Part shown: positions 52,093-60,348 of the stretch, piece by piece
How the letters are laid out: every line of letters starts with the position of its first letter
How positions within the stretch are numbered: the stretch's first letter is position 1
NCBI GenBank assembly: GCA_018304025.1
Contig: JAGVXA010000002.1
Coordinates: 1-60,409 of the forward strand
Length of the DNA: 60,409 nucleotides
From: Candidatus Pacearchaeota archaeon
Lineage (GTDB): Archaea > Nanobdellota > Nanobdellia > Pacearchaeales > GW2011-AR1
Direction of reading: 5' to 3'
The notes under the pieces: model-generated
The model's input: the letters and a program-made list of their open reading frames with translations, nothing else
Told to the model about the DNA's origin: nothing
The model's database searches: none
Translations under genes and position numbers: made by a program

Positions 52093-53279
52093 TGATTCAA
52101 GTTTTGCCGGGCGGAGATGTTTCGAATGAAACGAAATTTGTTGATTTTTTAACGAGAGGTTCTCCGCCTGAAGATTATGAGGCGCAGCTTTTGAGAGAGC
52201 ATTCTTCCAGAGTGAAGGCGATTTTTGAAGGAAAGATTGTTCCTCCCTACGAATTGGAAATTCAGCCGACGGCAAAATGCAATTTAAAATGCAGACATTG
52301 TTTTGGGAGAGATTATTGCAAGTTGGGAGATAAAATTGGATTGGAGGAGATGAAAGTTATTGCTGAAAGAGTTGATGAATTCAGGGAGAATGGATTTTCG
52401 ATTGACGTTGTCAAGTTTTGCGGCGCGACAGGAGAGCCTTTGTTAAATCCAGTGACTGCGGTTTCTGTGCCGATGTTTAAGGAAATGGGGAAGAAAGTTA
52501 TTGTTTTTTCAAATGGTGTGAATTTGGATAGAAGAGATGATGTGGGGAGGAGTTATTATGAAGATGTTGCTTTAGCTGACAAGTTTAATTTAAGTCTTGA
52601 CGCTGGCTCGAGAAAAACTTTTTTTAAACTGAAGGGAAGAGATGAGTTTAAGAGAATTATTTCTAACTTGGAAAAACTTGTCGGCGCGCGAGGAAAAAAC
52701 GGAGACGCGGTGAATGTTGTTGTAAGTTATGTTATTGGGCGGGAAAATTATGGAGAAACAGCTGGAACTGCAAAACTGGTTAAGGAAATCGGCGCTGATG
52801 AAATAAGATACAGAGTTGATTTTACCGACGCTGATGGAATTGCGGCGATTGCTCCTGAAATAATTGAACAACTTGGGAAGGCTGATGGATTGAAGGATGA
52901 AAAATTTAGAGTTGTTTCTGTTTATTCTGATGGGGAAATTAGCGAGGGGAAAGGAGTTTTTGAATCAGACGGGAGAAAATGTTTTAATCATCATTTTTGG
53001 GCGAGCATAGGACCTGACTGCGAGCTTTACGCCTGCGGGCACAGGACTCACGGAGGAGTAAAATCTTACGGAAATGTTTTGGAAAAACCCTTGAAAGAGT
53101 TGTGGGCGTCTGAAGAAAGAATTAATTCAGTTAAATGCCTGCCGGACAAGCACTGCGAACATTGCTCTCCTTCTTCCACGAGGAGAAATGAGTTCATGAC
53201 ATTTCTTGAGGGTTTAGGCAGGGAAAATACATACGAGCTTCTGGAAAAATATGGGCGGCGAGATTATTGCAAGAGATAG
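52092..53279 (+). CDS. Radical-SAM protein with SPASM-type C-terminus
   Basis: 395 residues. The iron-sulfur motif C-x3-C-x2-C is PTAKCNLKCRHCFG (about residues 58-71); GATGEP further on is the GGEP-like SAM site. The C-terminus carries extra Cys (CFNHHFWASIG, CELYACGH, CLPDKHCEHC), as in SPASM/twitch domains that hold auxiliary clusters and are used by peptide-modifying enzymes. Cytoplasmic. The gene begins on the stop codon of a 65-residue peptide gene, which is the natural candidate substrate (inference). It could also modify another protein or a cofactor. Confidence 0.85.
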   Translation: MIQVLPGGDVSNETKFVDFLTRGSPPEDYEAQLLREHSSRVKAIFEGKIVPPYELEIQPTAKCNLKCRHCFGRDYCKLGDKIGLEEMKVIAERVDEFRENGFSIDVVKFCGATGEPLLNPVTAVSVPMFKEMGKKVIVFSNGVNLDRRDDVGRSYYEDVALADKFNLSLDAGSRKTFFKLKGRDEFKRIISNLEKLVGARGKNGDAVNVVVSYVIGRENYGETAGTAKLVKEIGADEIRYRVDFTDADGIAAIAPEIIEQLGKADGLKDEKFRVVSVYSDGEISEGKGVFESDGRKCFNHHFWASIGPDCELYACGHRTHGGVKSYGNVLEKPLKELWASEERINSVKCLPDKHCEHCSPSSTRRNEFMTFLEGLGRENTYELLEKYGRRDYCKR

Positions 53280-53353
53280 ATTCAATATTGAAATCAGTGA
53301 GATATATATTCCCAATTGGCAAATAATATAATTGATTAATTCTTTTTTAGATA

Positions 53354-53623
53354 ATGCCTGAGTTAGAATCAATTGAAGAAACTGAACGAAATTGCCCGCG
53401 TTGTTTAGGCGGAAAATTGCTTGCGGTTGTTGAAAGCTGGCAGGACGATGATTCTAGAATTGAGATAACTGAATCTGACTGGTGCAGGGAATGCGGGTAT
53501 GATTTTGTCAAGAGGGATGACGGCAATCGCGGGGATGTGCCATATGAAAGAGTTGTTCTTGAAAGAAGCTACAGAAATTTGCCTGAGGTGTTGAGAGCAA
53601 AGAATTGCATTGTGCTGGTTTAG
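53354..53623 (+). CDS. Small zinc-ribbon protein
   Basis: 89 residues. CPRC (about residues 14-17) and CREC (about 44-47) form a four-Cys ribbon, in an otherwise acidic, soluble protein. It follows the radical-SAM gene by 75 nt on the same strand, but has its own TATA-like region (aattggcaaataatataatt, 53314-53333). Its end meets the convergent polB end, overlapping by four bases. Function unknown. Confidence 0.6.
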   Translation: MPELESIEETERNCPRCLGGKLLAVVESWQDDDSRIEITESDWCRECGYDFVKRDDGNRGDVPYERVVLERSYRNLPEVLRAKNCIVLV

Positions 53624-55944
53624 AATAATTTCGTCTGCTTGGAAGTTTGTATTATCTCGTCGAAATCTTTGTCGAATAACAAGAGAATTTGATTTGCAAT
53701 CGGCTTGATTTGTTTTTCTATGTAATGCTCGTAGTCAATTTTGTTTTTTTGGAGCTGAATTGGCTGGGGGCCCTTTACAGTAACTACATATTCAATTATG
53801 CTGGATTCTAAATTCGGAAGAAGTCTTGCGGCTTTGACGTGCGGCGGAGTTGTTTTTGTATACTGCTCCAGCGATTTTCTTATTGACTTCCTGTAAACTA
53901 ATTTGTCGTCGAGCTTTCCTTCTTTTATTCTTGTTACGTAGGATTTAATATATGGTTCAATCGGCTGGTCGTGGAAAATTTTGTTCAGCAATTCTTTTTG
54001 AAATTCCTGCGCTGCGTCTGTCCAGTCTCCCCTGATTGCTTCCAAGCCGACTATTTCCAATTCTTCTTTTCCGTTTACCTCTTTCAAGCCAGCGTATCTT
54101 TTTTTTGCAGCTGCTGTTTCTTTTCCGCGCAGTTTTGGAATCATTAATGCTAGGTATTGCTTTTCAAATTCTAGTTCCAGATAAGAATGACGAGCATAAT
54201 TTTTCTTGACGTAATTTTGGTAGAATTGATTTATGTATTCCTGAATTTCTTTTCCGAGGAAATTTGCTTTTGTTTTTTCCAGAGAGGTGTTGACAAATAC
54301 AGAGTCTGTGTCGGAGTAAATTACTTTTGTCTTGAATTTTTTTTCAATTTCTTCGGCGGTCAGCTTGATGATTTGCTGGCCGAAATGTGTTATCGCGTTT
54401 GCAATGTCCAAGTTGAAATAACGACAATTTGGACTCGCCAGAACACCGAAGAAAGAGTTCATTATTATTTTAATCGCGTAGCTTGATAGCTCTCTTTTTT
54501 CTTTTTTGGCTTTTTCTCGGGCTTGATGCAATGTGTGAATTATTTCCGGGAGGATTCCTTCGCGGTTTTTGAAGCAGGCATTGTTTGGAGCTTTGACTGA
54601 ATCTTTTTCGCAGTGCTCTTGAAATGACGCTGGATCGATGTTGAATGTTTTTATTATCGACGGATACAGAGATTTGAAATCTAATATTAATACATTTTTG
54701 TAAATGCCGGGCTTTAGAGAAGAGACATATCCTCCCTTTATTCTCTCTTCTTTTTTTTGGTAGACTAATGTCGGCGAGGCGAATCCTTTTTTGTGGGCTT
54801 CGCGAATGTACAAAGAGTCAAATGCCGAGATTGAGCCGCTGATTCTGTCTAAAGGCAGGCCTGTTAATTGCGAGCGTTCTATCGCCAAGTCGATTATTTT
54901 ATTTTTTTCCAGAATTTCGTAGGGGAGTTCGCAGTCTAATAAATTATAATCTGCCAGCTTTTGCTGATTTGTTTTGTAGAGATTTTCTATTTCTTTGTGT
55001 CTCCCGGGGCCTTTGAGAATTTTTCCTCTTTTCAGAATTGCCTGGGCGACGTCTTCGAGAGTGTAAGTTTCAAACTTTATGTTTTTCATCTGCGGAGAAT
55101 TTGCCACGAAGGGATCTCTTATGAGATTTAGCGCGTCGAGAACTTGTCTTCCCGGAACGCTTACGGATGAAGAACGGAAGAAGCTGGATTCTAATCTTAA
55201 TCTTGGCTCTTGGTTTGTTCTGCCGATGTCGAACGATAGATTGTTTTTTTCGAAGAGAGATTTTAGATATGCGAAGTCAAAATCGATTACGTTCCAGCCG
55301 GTGATTATGTCGGGGTCTAATTTTATTATTTGGGCTTTGAATTTTTCTAGGGCTTCTGCTTCGGTTTTGCAGGGGATGACGTCTTTTAGATTTTGATTTG
55401 TAGTTACCATAAATGTTTTGTTGAAGTTATCTGAATGAATTCCAATGCAAAATAAAGTATTGAGAGTTTTGTCTGATTCTATGTCTATCGACGCTATTTT
55501 TAGATTTGGCTTGTAATCTGCCGGCGTTAATTTTGGGTTGCTGTAAACTCTGTCGATTTTTTCTGCTGTTTCGTATTCTCCCTCAATATCGACTGTTCCG
55601 AGGATATTTTTTTCTATCAGGAATTGCTGGTGCGGTTTTAGGTCTGCTTCAAAAGTTGGGAGAGTTTTTCTTATTGCCTTGTAGAGCTTGTTTAATTCTG
55701 TTGAATTTTCTGCGGAGATTTTTAGCAGGGGTTCGTCTTGGAATGTTTTTAATTTTGTTTCTTCGACGGTGTAATTTTTCAGGTATTTATTTATGATTTT
55801 TTTATCTTTGGTTTTTATGAAAAAATATGGGGAGAATTTATTTAAGGATACGAATGACTGGTTGTTTTCGAGCCGTCCGAATAGTTGGATGTAGGTTTGG
55901 TTTTCGATTGTTGTGTGGGTTGGATAAACGATGTATGCTTTCAT
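53620..55944 (-). CDS. polB: DNA polymerase, family B
   Basis: 774 residues, a usual archaeal length. Exonuclease motifs: Exo I IASIDIESD (~residue 150), Exo II TGWNVIDFDFAYLK, Exo III YNLLDCEL. Polymerase motifs: A LDFKSLYPSI (~421), B (KIIMNSFFGVLASP), C YSDTDSVFV (~545). All catalytic Asp residues are present. A replicative polymerase with proofreading. It sits in the same stretch as fen1, but on the opposite strand. Confidence 0.96.
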   Translation of the reverse strand: MKAYIVYPTHTTIENQTYIQLFGRLENNQSFVSLNKFSPYFFIKTKDKKIINKYLKNYTVEETKLKTFQDEPLLKISAENSTELNKLYKAIRKTLPTFEADLKPHQQFLIEKNILGTVDIEGEYETAEKIDRVYSNPKLTPADYKPNLKIASIDIESDKTLNTLFCIGIHSDNFNKTFMVTTNQNLKDVIPCKTEAEALEKFKAQIIKLDPDIITGWNVIDFDFAYLKSLFEKNNLSFDIGRTNQEPRLRLESSFFRSSSVSVPGRQVLDALNLIRDPFVANSPQMKNIKFETYTLEDVAQAILKRGKILKGPGRHKEIENLYKTNQQKLADYNLLDCELPYEILEKNKIIDLAIERSQLTGLPLDRISGSISAFDSLYIREAHKKGFASPTLVYQKKEERIKGGYVSSLKPGIYKNVLILDFKSLYPSIIKTFNIDPASFQEHCEKDSVKAPNNACFKNREGILPEIIHTLHQAREKAKKEKRELSSYAIKIIMNSFFGVLASPNCRYFNLDIANAITHFGQQIIKLTAEEIEKKFKTKVIYSDTDSVFVNTSLEKTKANFLGKEIQEYINQFYQNYVKKNYARHSYLELEFEKQYLALMIPKLRGKETAAAKKRYAGLKEVNGKEELEIVGLEAIRGDWTDAAQEFQKELLNKIFHDQPIEPYIKSYVTRIKEGKLDDKLVYRKSIRKSLEQYTKTTPPHVKAARLLPNLESSIIEYVVTVKGPQPIQLQKNKIDYEHYIEKQIKPIANQILLLFDKDFDEIIQTSKQTKLF

Positions 55945-56017
55945 GATTATTTGAGGAGTTGGAGGATTATAAGTTTGGCGGTTTGTTAATTGATTTAATT
56001 TTTAGACGGGCAAGATA

Positions 56018-56290
56018 ATTAGTGTGATAGAATTTTTAGGTGGGAGATAATTAATGTGATAATATCGAGAAATTAGCCTTCGGCTAATTTCCGAATATTT
56101 ATTGATAACGAGAGAGATTTGGGGGAATAATTATCTGGATAGAATTGAGAAATTAGCCTTTTTCGGCGCGCATTTGGACGCACAATTGCGTTCGGCTGTG
56201 CGTCTTATCATTAACCAAATTCACTTCGTGAATTTGGAGAGCGCGCCGAGCAATTTCCGAGAATTTTGTGATAATGAGAGAGATTTTGAG
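56018..56290. repeat. UUCG-hairpin repeat units, one invaded by a three-way-junction element
   Basis: Two to three units of the family seen at 47566-47835. One hairpin is intact at 56069-56091. In the next unit the hairpin loop (from about 56148) is replaced by an element bounded by tcggcgcgc (56163-56171) and gcgcgccga (56241-56249), after which the unit resumes with caatttccgagaattttgtg. This occupies most of the 407-nt gap between polB and the 56352 gene. Confidence 0.82.
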
Positions 56291-56321
56291 TGTTATCTTC
56301 GGAAGTAGTGATAATGGGAAA

Positions 56322-56331
56322 GTTTAAATAT
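56322..56331 (+). promoter_or_regulatory. TATA box of the 56352 gene
   Basis: gtttaaatat lies 21-30 nt before the ATG at 56352. Confidence 0.45.
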
Positions 56332-56351
56332 CTGAGATTTGGGAGAGATTT

Positions 56352-56771
56352 ATGGCTACTAAAAGAAAGTCACTCAAGAAAGCGAAAAAACAATTGTATT
56401 TTGTTAGGCTTCCTAATGATAACTTGGGTGTTGCTGGTTATAACGGGGCGGGAAGAGAAGGCGTGACAGAAGCTTCAAATGAGATTGACGCTGTTGGGCA
56501 TGTTGTTGCAAGATTCACTAGGGGCGGGCGAGTAGGGCTTGTTTCGTATGCTTTGGATAAAGCTAGCAAAAATGGCAGAGCTGAATACGCCTGCATGATT
56601 CCTGAAGTTGATGATAGAGATTCTGAGGGAATTAGATTTCATCCTGCGGATTTGAGGATGTTGAGGGAAATGGCATTTGCAGAGTCGCTTGCTACGCTTG
56701 CTGGAAATGGAGAGCATCCGATTAATTATGTTAAGGAAGCAAGAAGGATTTTTAGTGACTTTGGGATTTGA
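56352..56771 (+). CDS. Hypothetical 139-residue protein
   Basis: Soluble, basic N-terminus MATKRKSLKKAKKQLYFVRL, then an alpha/beta domain with Gly-rich loops (GYNGAGREGV, RGGRVGLVSY) and a helical end. No known motif. It lies 34 nt upstream of fen1 on the same strand and may share its transcript. A nucleic-acid role would fit the basic start and the fen1 neighbour but is only inference. Confidence 0.6.
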   Translation: MATKRKSLKKAKKQLYFVRLPNDNLGVAGYNGAGREGVTEASNEIDAVGHVVARFTRGGRVGLVSYALDKASKNGRAEYACMIPEVDDRDSEGIRFHPADLRMLREMAFAESLATLAGNGEHPINYVKEARRIFSDFGI

Positions 56772-56805
56772 TTAGATTTATTAATTTGATATTCTTAGAA
56801 AATTC

Positions 56806-57816
56806 ATGGGATTGCAGATAGGAGAGATTGTTCCGAGGAAGGCGATTTCGTTTTCGGAGTTGAAGGGGAAGATTGTAGCTGTGGACGCATACAACGCGAT
56901 TTATCAGTTTCTTAGTTCAGTGAGACAGCCGGACGGGATGCCTTTAATGGACGACAAGAAAAGAGTGACGTCGCATTTAAGCGGATTATTTTACAGGAAT
57001 ATTTCTTTGATGGCGGAGGGAATAAAATTAGTCTATGTTTTTGACGGCGAGTATCATGAGTTGAAGGGGAGGACGCATTCTATTCGGGGAGAGGCGAAAG
57101 AACTCGCGCGGGAAAAATACGAGAAGGCGCGCGATGAAGAAGATATCGAGGGGATGGGGAAATATGCGCGGGGAAATATTCGGCTGACAAAAGAAATGGC
57201 TGAAGAGTCAAAGGAATTATTAGAGGCGATGGGAATTGGAATTGTGCAGGCGCCGGGCGAGGGAGAAATGCAGTGCGCTCAGTTGGTTAAAGACGGCGCT
57301 GCTTTTGCAGTCGGCTCGCAGGATTACGATGCTCTTGTTGTCGGCGGGACTCGATTGATTCAAAATTTAACTTTAGCGCGAAAGAGGAAATTAGCGACGG
57401 GTTATGTTTATATTTCTCCGGAAATTCTTGAATATTCGCGCGTACTTGGCGATTTGGGGATTGACCCTGACCAGTTTATCAGCTTGGCTATTTTAGTAGG
57501 GACTGATTTTAATCCTGGTGGGGTTCATGGAATTGGGCCGAAAAAAGCATTGGCTTTAGTCAAGCAAAAGAAATATCCTGTTGAGATTTTTAGAGAAGTT
57601 GAACATTTATTGGAATTTAATTGGCAGGAAGTTTTTGAAATTTTTAAGAAGCCGAATGTTCATGCTGGTTTGAAGGTTAGTTTTCCTAAACGAGATAGTT
57701 TGAGGATTAAGAAGATTCTTGTTGACGAGCATGATTTTAACTTGGAGAGAGTTGAGAGGCAATTGGAGAAACTTGAAGAGGGGAAAAGAAAATCTTCCCA
57801 GCAAACTTTATTCTAA
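56806..57816 (+). CDS. fen: Flap endonuclease FEN-1
   Basis: 336 residues. N-domain with DAYNAIYQFLSS and VFDGEYHELK, I-domain with QAPGEGEMQCAQL, SQDYDALVVGG and the later GTDFNPGGVHGIGPKKAL; these carry the acidic metal ligands. The C-terminus ends SSQQTLF, a PIP box that binds PCNA. It cuts 5' flaps in Okazaki-fragment maturation and repair. Downstream are two extra, out-of-context copies of a similar PIP-box coding end (57953-57994 and 58802-58828). Confidence 0.96.
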   Translation: MGLQIGEIVPRKAISFSELKGKIVAVDAYNAIYQFLSSVRQPDGMPLMDDKKRVTSHLSGLFYRNISLMAEGIKLVYVFDGEYHELKGRTHSIRGEAKELAREKYEKARDEEDIEGMGKYARGNIRLTKEMAEESKELLEAMGIGIVQAPGEGEMQCAQLVKDGAAFAVGSQDYDALVVGGTRLIQNLTLARKRKLATGYVYISPEILEYSRVLGDLGIDPDQFISLAILVGTDFNPGGVHGIGPKKALALVKQKKYPVEIFREVEHLLEFNWQEVFEIFKKPNVHAGLKVSFPKRDSLRIKKILVDEHDFNLERVERQLEKLEEGKRKSSQQTLF

Positions 57817-57842
57817 TCTAGACATATAAAATAAGGCTTGTT

Positions 57843-57932
57843 TCGGCACGCATTTGCTGTTTGACAATTTTGTGCGGCTGTCAAACAGTTATTTATTTAC
57901 AAAATTACTTCGTAATTTTGTTGGCGTGCCGA
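57843..57932. repeat. Three-way-junction repeat, empty form
   Basis: Outer stem tcggcacgc / gcgtgccga; hairpin 1 ctgtttgaca ... tgtcaaacag; hairpin 2 acaaaatta-cttcg-taattttgt. 90 bp, with no nested unit. It is the reference empty site for 8993-9157 and 13514-13677. Confidence 0.88.
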
Positions 57933-57952
57933 ATTAATTTTCTGCGTCGCTG

Positions 57953-57994
57953 AAAAATAAAAAGAAGAAAGCGAGCCAGCAGACGCTGTTTTAA
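57953..57994 (+). pseudogene. Orphan fen1 3' end encoding KNKKKKASQQTLF
   Basis: A 13-codon stretch with stop, in frame only back to TAA at 57935. It encodes a basic run plus the PIP box QQTLF, using codons (cagcagacgctgttt) different from those of the intact fen1 end. It looks like a displaced 3' end of a fen1 allele. Confidence 0.65.
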
Positions 57995-58034
57995 TTATAG
58001 AAAAGGATTTATAGTTTGATTTATTTGAAGAAGA

Positions 58035-58604
58035 ATGGAAAGAAAAATCAGCGATAGGACTATAATAGATAAATTTGCAGAGGACTTTTGCGAGGTTGTA
58101 GAGAAGCATGTCAAATATATTGTAGTCTCGGGTTATGTTGCTATTGCGCATGGAATTGGACGAGGAACAATTGATATTGATATGATTATTGAAAGAATGC
58201 CTGTTGAAAATTTTAGGAAAATGCATGAGGAATTAGTTAGCAACAGGTTCGAGTGCCTGCAATCTTCAAAAGCCGAGGATGTTTACGAGTATTTAGATTC
58301 TGGAGTTAGTGTAAGATATATAAGAATTGGCGAAGATTTGCCTGAAATGGAAATTAAATTTGCTAAAGATGAAATTGATGATATGCAATTATCAACACGA
58401 CAAAAGTTTCCATTTACTGGTTTAGACATCTGGTTTTCTTCGATTGAAATAAATATCGCGTTTAAGGAAGAATTTTTAAAAACACCTAAAGACATGGAGG
58501 ATGCCAGACATTTGAGAATAATTTATAGAGATACAATTAATGAGACTTTTATTAATGATGTTAAGAAAATGATAAGAAAATTGAGGATGAAAAATGAGAG
58601 ATAA
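58035..58604 (+). CDS. Nucleotidyltransferase-like protein (AbiEii/MNT type)
   Basis: 189 residues. Residues ~30-57 carry VSGYVAIAHGIGRGTIDIDM: a variant of the G-G/S motif followed by D-x-D, the metal-binding core of polymerase-beta-like nucleotidyltransferases, with further conserved acidic residue near EMEIKF. The C-terminus is helical and basic. Overlaps the next small gene by 11 nt. Pairs of this type are often toxin-antitoxin or abortive-infection modules (known for the family; not proven here). Flanked by direct repeats of a fen1-like end. Confidence 0.7.
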   Translation: MERKISDRTIIDKFAEDFCEVVEKHVKYIVVSGYVAIAHGIGRGTIDIDMIIERMPVENFRKMHEELVSNRFECLQSSKAEDVYEYLDSGVSVRYIRIGEDLPEMEIKFAKDEIDDMQLSTRQKFPFTGLDIWFSSIEINIAFKEEFLKTPKDMEDARHLRIIYRDTINETFINDVKKMIRKLRMKNER

Positions 58605-58797
58605 AAGTCATATGGAGCAAGTTGAGAGATGGGCAGAGTATGTAAGAATTGTTCCTCGGGAGGAATGGAAGGCAAAACTGAAAGAGTTTATTGACGCGCA
58701 GATAATTATTGGATTAAGATTTAGGGAACGGCTGTCTGGGACTGAAGAGGGGCGGGAAATTTTGAAGAGATTGAGAGAGGAGAGAATTAAGAGATAG
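58594..58797 (+). CDS. 67-residue partner of the nucleotidyltransferase
   Basis: Starts inside the end of the nucleotidyltransferase gene (ATG 58594), so it is translationally coupled. Highly charged and helical (EEWKAKLKEFIDAQIIIGLR, REILKRLREERIKR), without a membrane segment. It could be the partner protein of a two-gene module. In MNT/HEPN systems the partner is larger and has an RxxxxH motif, not seen here, so assignment as antitoxin or substrate-binding subunit is open. Confidence 0.6.
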   Translation: MRDKSHMEQVERWAEYVRIVPREEWKAKLKEFIDAQIIIGLRFRERLSGTEEGREILKRLREERIKR

Positions 58798-58801
58798 GTT
58801 G

Positions 58802-58828
58802 AAGGCGAGTCAGCAGACGCTGTTTTAA
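58802..58828 (+). pseudogene. Second orphan fen1 3' end encoding KASQQTLF
   Basis: gcgagtcagcagacgctgtt plus ttaa differs by one base from 57971-57994. With the first orphan end it forms a direct repeat bracketing the 58035-58797 two-gene cassette. It overlaps the stop codon of the next minus-strand gene. Confidence 0.65.
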
Positions 58829-59505
58829 ATTCCTGCCCCCCGTTCATAAGATTCTAATTCTTTTTGCGAGACTTTTCCATGAGTTTGAATTATTTTTTGG
58901 GAGCGCGCGGTTTTTTCTTTTTCGCTTTCTTCTTTTTGTTTTTGTATTTTTTTCTTTAGTTTCATGCCGAGTCGTTCTATAACTAATCCAAGAATAATTG
59001 TAATTACTAATGCAAGCACTGCTATCCATTTATTTTGAAGGACAAAGGAAAGCATGTCTGTTGCTTTTCTAATTAATCCAGAGGTGCCGCAGATAGAAGC
59101 GATTATAAAAGCAACTATTACTGCTAATGGCGTGCTGTTAAAAATTGCTTTTGCTGGATGAATTAGAAATAAGAAGAGAGTGAGCCAAATAGCTAATGCA
59201 AAGAAGAAAGCCCAAGAGATTACGTCAACTCCTAAAATTACTTTGAAAACAGGACTTAGTATGTCGAATATTTTGAAGAAAACTTTTCCGATTGTGTTTT
59301 TTTCGAGGAGCGCGCGCCATTCTTTTTGGAGGTATTCGCTTCGATTTTCATCTGTGAATTGCTGGTATTTTTCCTGCCCTTCGACGATTTCATTAACGAG
59401 CGGGGCTTCGTCCATTCCAGGGACGTCTGAATTTTGCGCTGAGATTATTGCGAGATTTAGAATAGATAGAAACAGCAAGAGGATAATTAATGTCTCTTTT
59501 TTCAT
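58825..59505 (-). CDS. Secreted-then-polytopic membrane protein
   Basis: 226 residues. A signal peptide (MKKETLIILLLFLSILNLAI, cut near SA) is followed by a polar segment with NRSEYLQKEWRALLEKN, then three or four membrane helices (about 88-110, 115-140, 155-180) and a long basic/acidic coiled-coil tail (KKKIQKQKEESEKEKTARSQ). Probable DPANN-specific membrane protein. The next gene upstream (59547) is similar in style and on the same strand, 41 nt away, so the two may form an operon. Confidence 0.6.
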   Translation of the reverse strand: MKKETLIILLLFLSILNLAIISAQNSDVPGMDEAPLVNEIVEGQEKYQQFTDENRSEYLQKEWRALLEKNTIGKVFFKIFDILSPVFKVILGVDVISWAFFFALAIWLTLFLFLIHPAKAIFNSTPLAVIVAFIIASICGTSGLIRKATDMLSFVLQNKWIAVLALVITIILGLVIERLGMKLKKKIQKQKEESEKEKTARSQKIIQTHGKVSQKELESYERGAGI

Positions 59506-59546
59506 GGAATATAAAGGATTATCTGTTTTTTAAAATTAGTGTTTAA

Positions 59547-60266
59547 CTATCCATAGCCTTTTTGTAATTCTTCAGACTGCAGCCTGTGTAATAAATTTGC
59601 TTTATCTGCAGTTTTAATTCCTTTTTCTTCTATGTCTTTTAATTTTCCTTTAAACCAAAATCTTCGTATGTCTTTAAGAGTAATTATAATTATAATTCCT
59701 CCGAGAATAGATATTCCGTAAGGTATGTATTCAAACCATTTTGCGGCTGCTGCTTGGAGTGTTCCTATTTTATACGCAAATATTCCAAGGTAATAAAGTA
59801 CATAAAATACCCAAATAAGCCGCGCTATAAGCAAACTGTTAGTTACAGCGATGGAAAAATAAAGAAGAATTATAAATGGAATTGTCACGAGAATCGCTGC
59901 GCCCATCGCGCCATATTGGAGGACAATTGCTTCGACAAATCCTTGCGGGAGAGAAATAAAAGTAAGGATTACTACAATTACTGAAACTGCAAAGGCAAAG
60001 AGAGTTCCTGTTTTTGTTGTGCTCTTAAATAATTGCACGACGATAGAATAAACTATAATCCAGAGAAGGATTCCAAGCAATATAACAGACATATTTGTAG
60101 GATTTAATCTTAGCTGTTCCATAAATGCAGATAAACCACGAGCAGCTTCTCTGCCAAAATCTTCTGCTAGTGTCTGCGCTGAAACCAAATGAACAGAAAA
60201 AAGGAATAGACTAGTTACTAATCCAGCAAAAATAACTGATTGCGCCAACCCTTTTTTCATTTTCAA
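59547..60266 (-). CDS. Polytopic membrane protein of unknown function
   Basis: 239 residues. Signal-like start (MKMKKGLAQSVIFAGLVTSL ... VSAQ), a short outside helix region, then about five membrane helices between residues 60 and 200 and a basic/polar cytoplasmic tail. No transporter motif seen. An ATG two codons later (60258-60260) is an equally good start. Likely co-transcribed with the 58825 gene. Confidence 0.6.
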   Translation of the reverse strand: MKMKKGLAQSVIFAGLVTSLFLFSVHLVSAQTLAEDFGREAARGLSAFMEQLRLNPTNMSVILLGILLWIIVYSIVVQLFKSTTKTGTLFAFAVSVIVVILTFISLPQGFVEAIVLQYGAMGAAILVTIPFIILLYFSIAVTNSLLIARLIWVFYVLYYLGIFAYKIGTLQAAAAKWFEYIPYGISILGGIIIIITLKDIRRFWFKGKLKDIEEKGIKTADKANLLHRLQSEELQKGYG

Positions 60267-60348
60267 TTAAACATAAAACAGTTTATAAATATTTCTATGA
60301 ATTGGCTCTATTGTCTTATCCAGAAATAATGTCCTCTCGGTAAATAAG

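Noticed and set aside
58035-58797. Confident MNT/HEPN toxin-antitoxin call
   Set aside because: The 67-residue partner lacks the RxxxxH motif and length of HEPN proteins, so only a nucleotidyltransferase-like pair is claimed.
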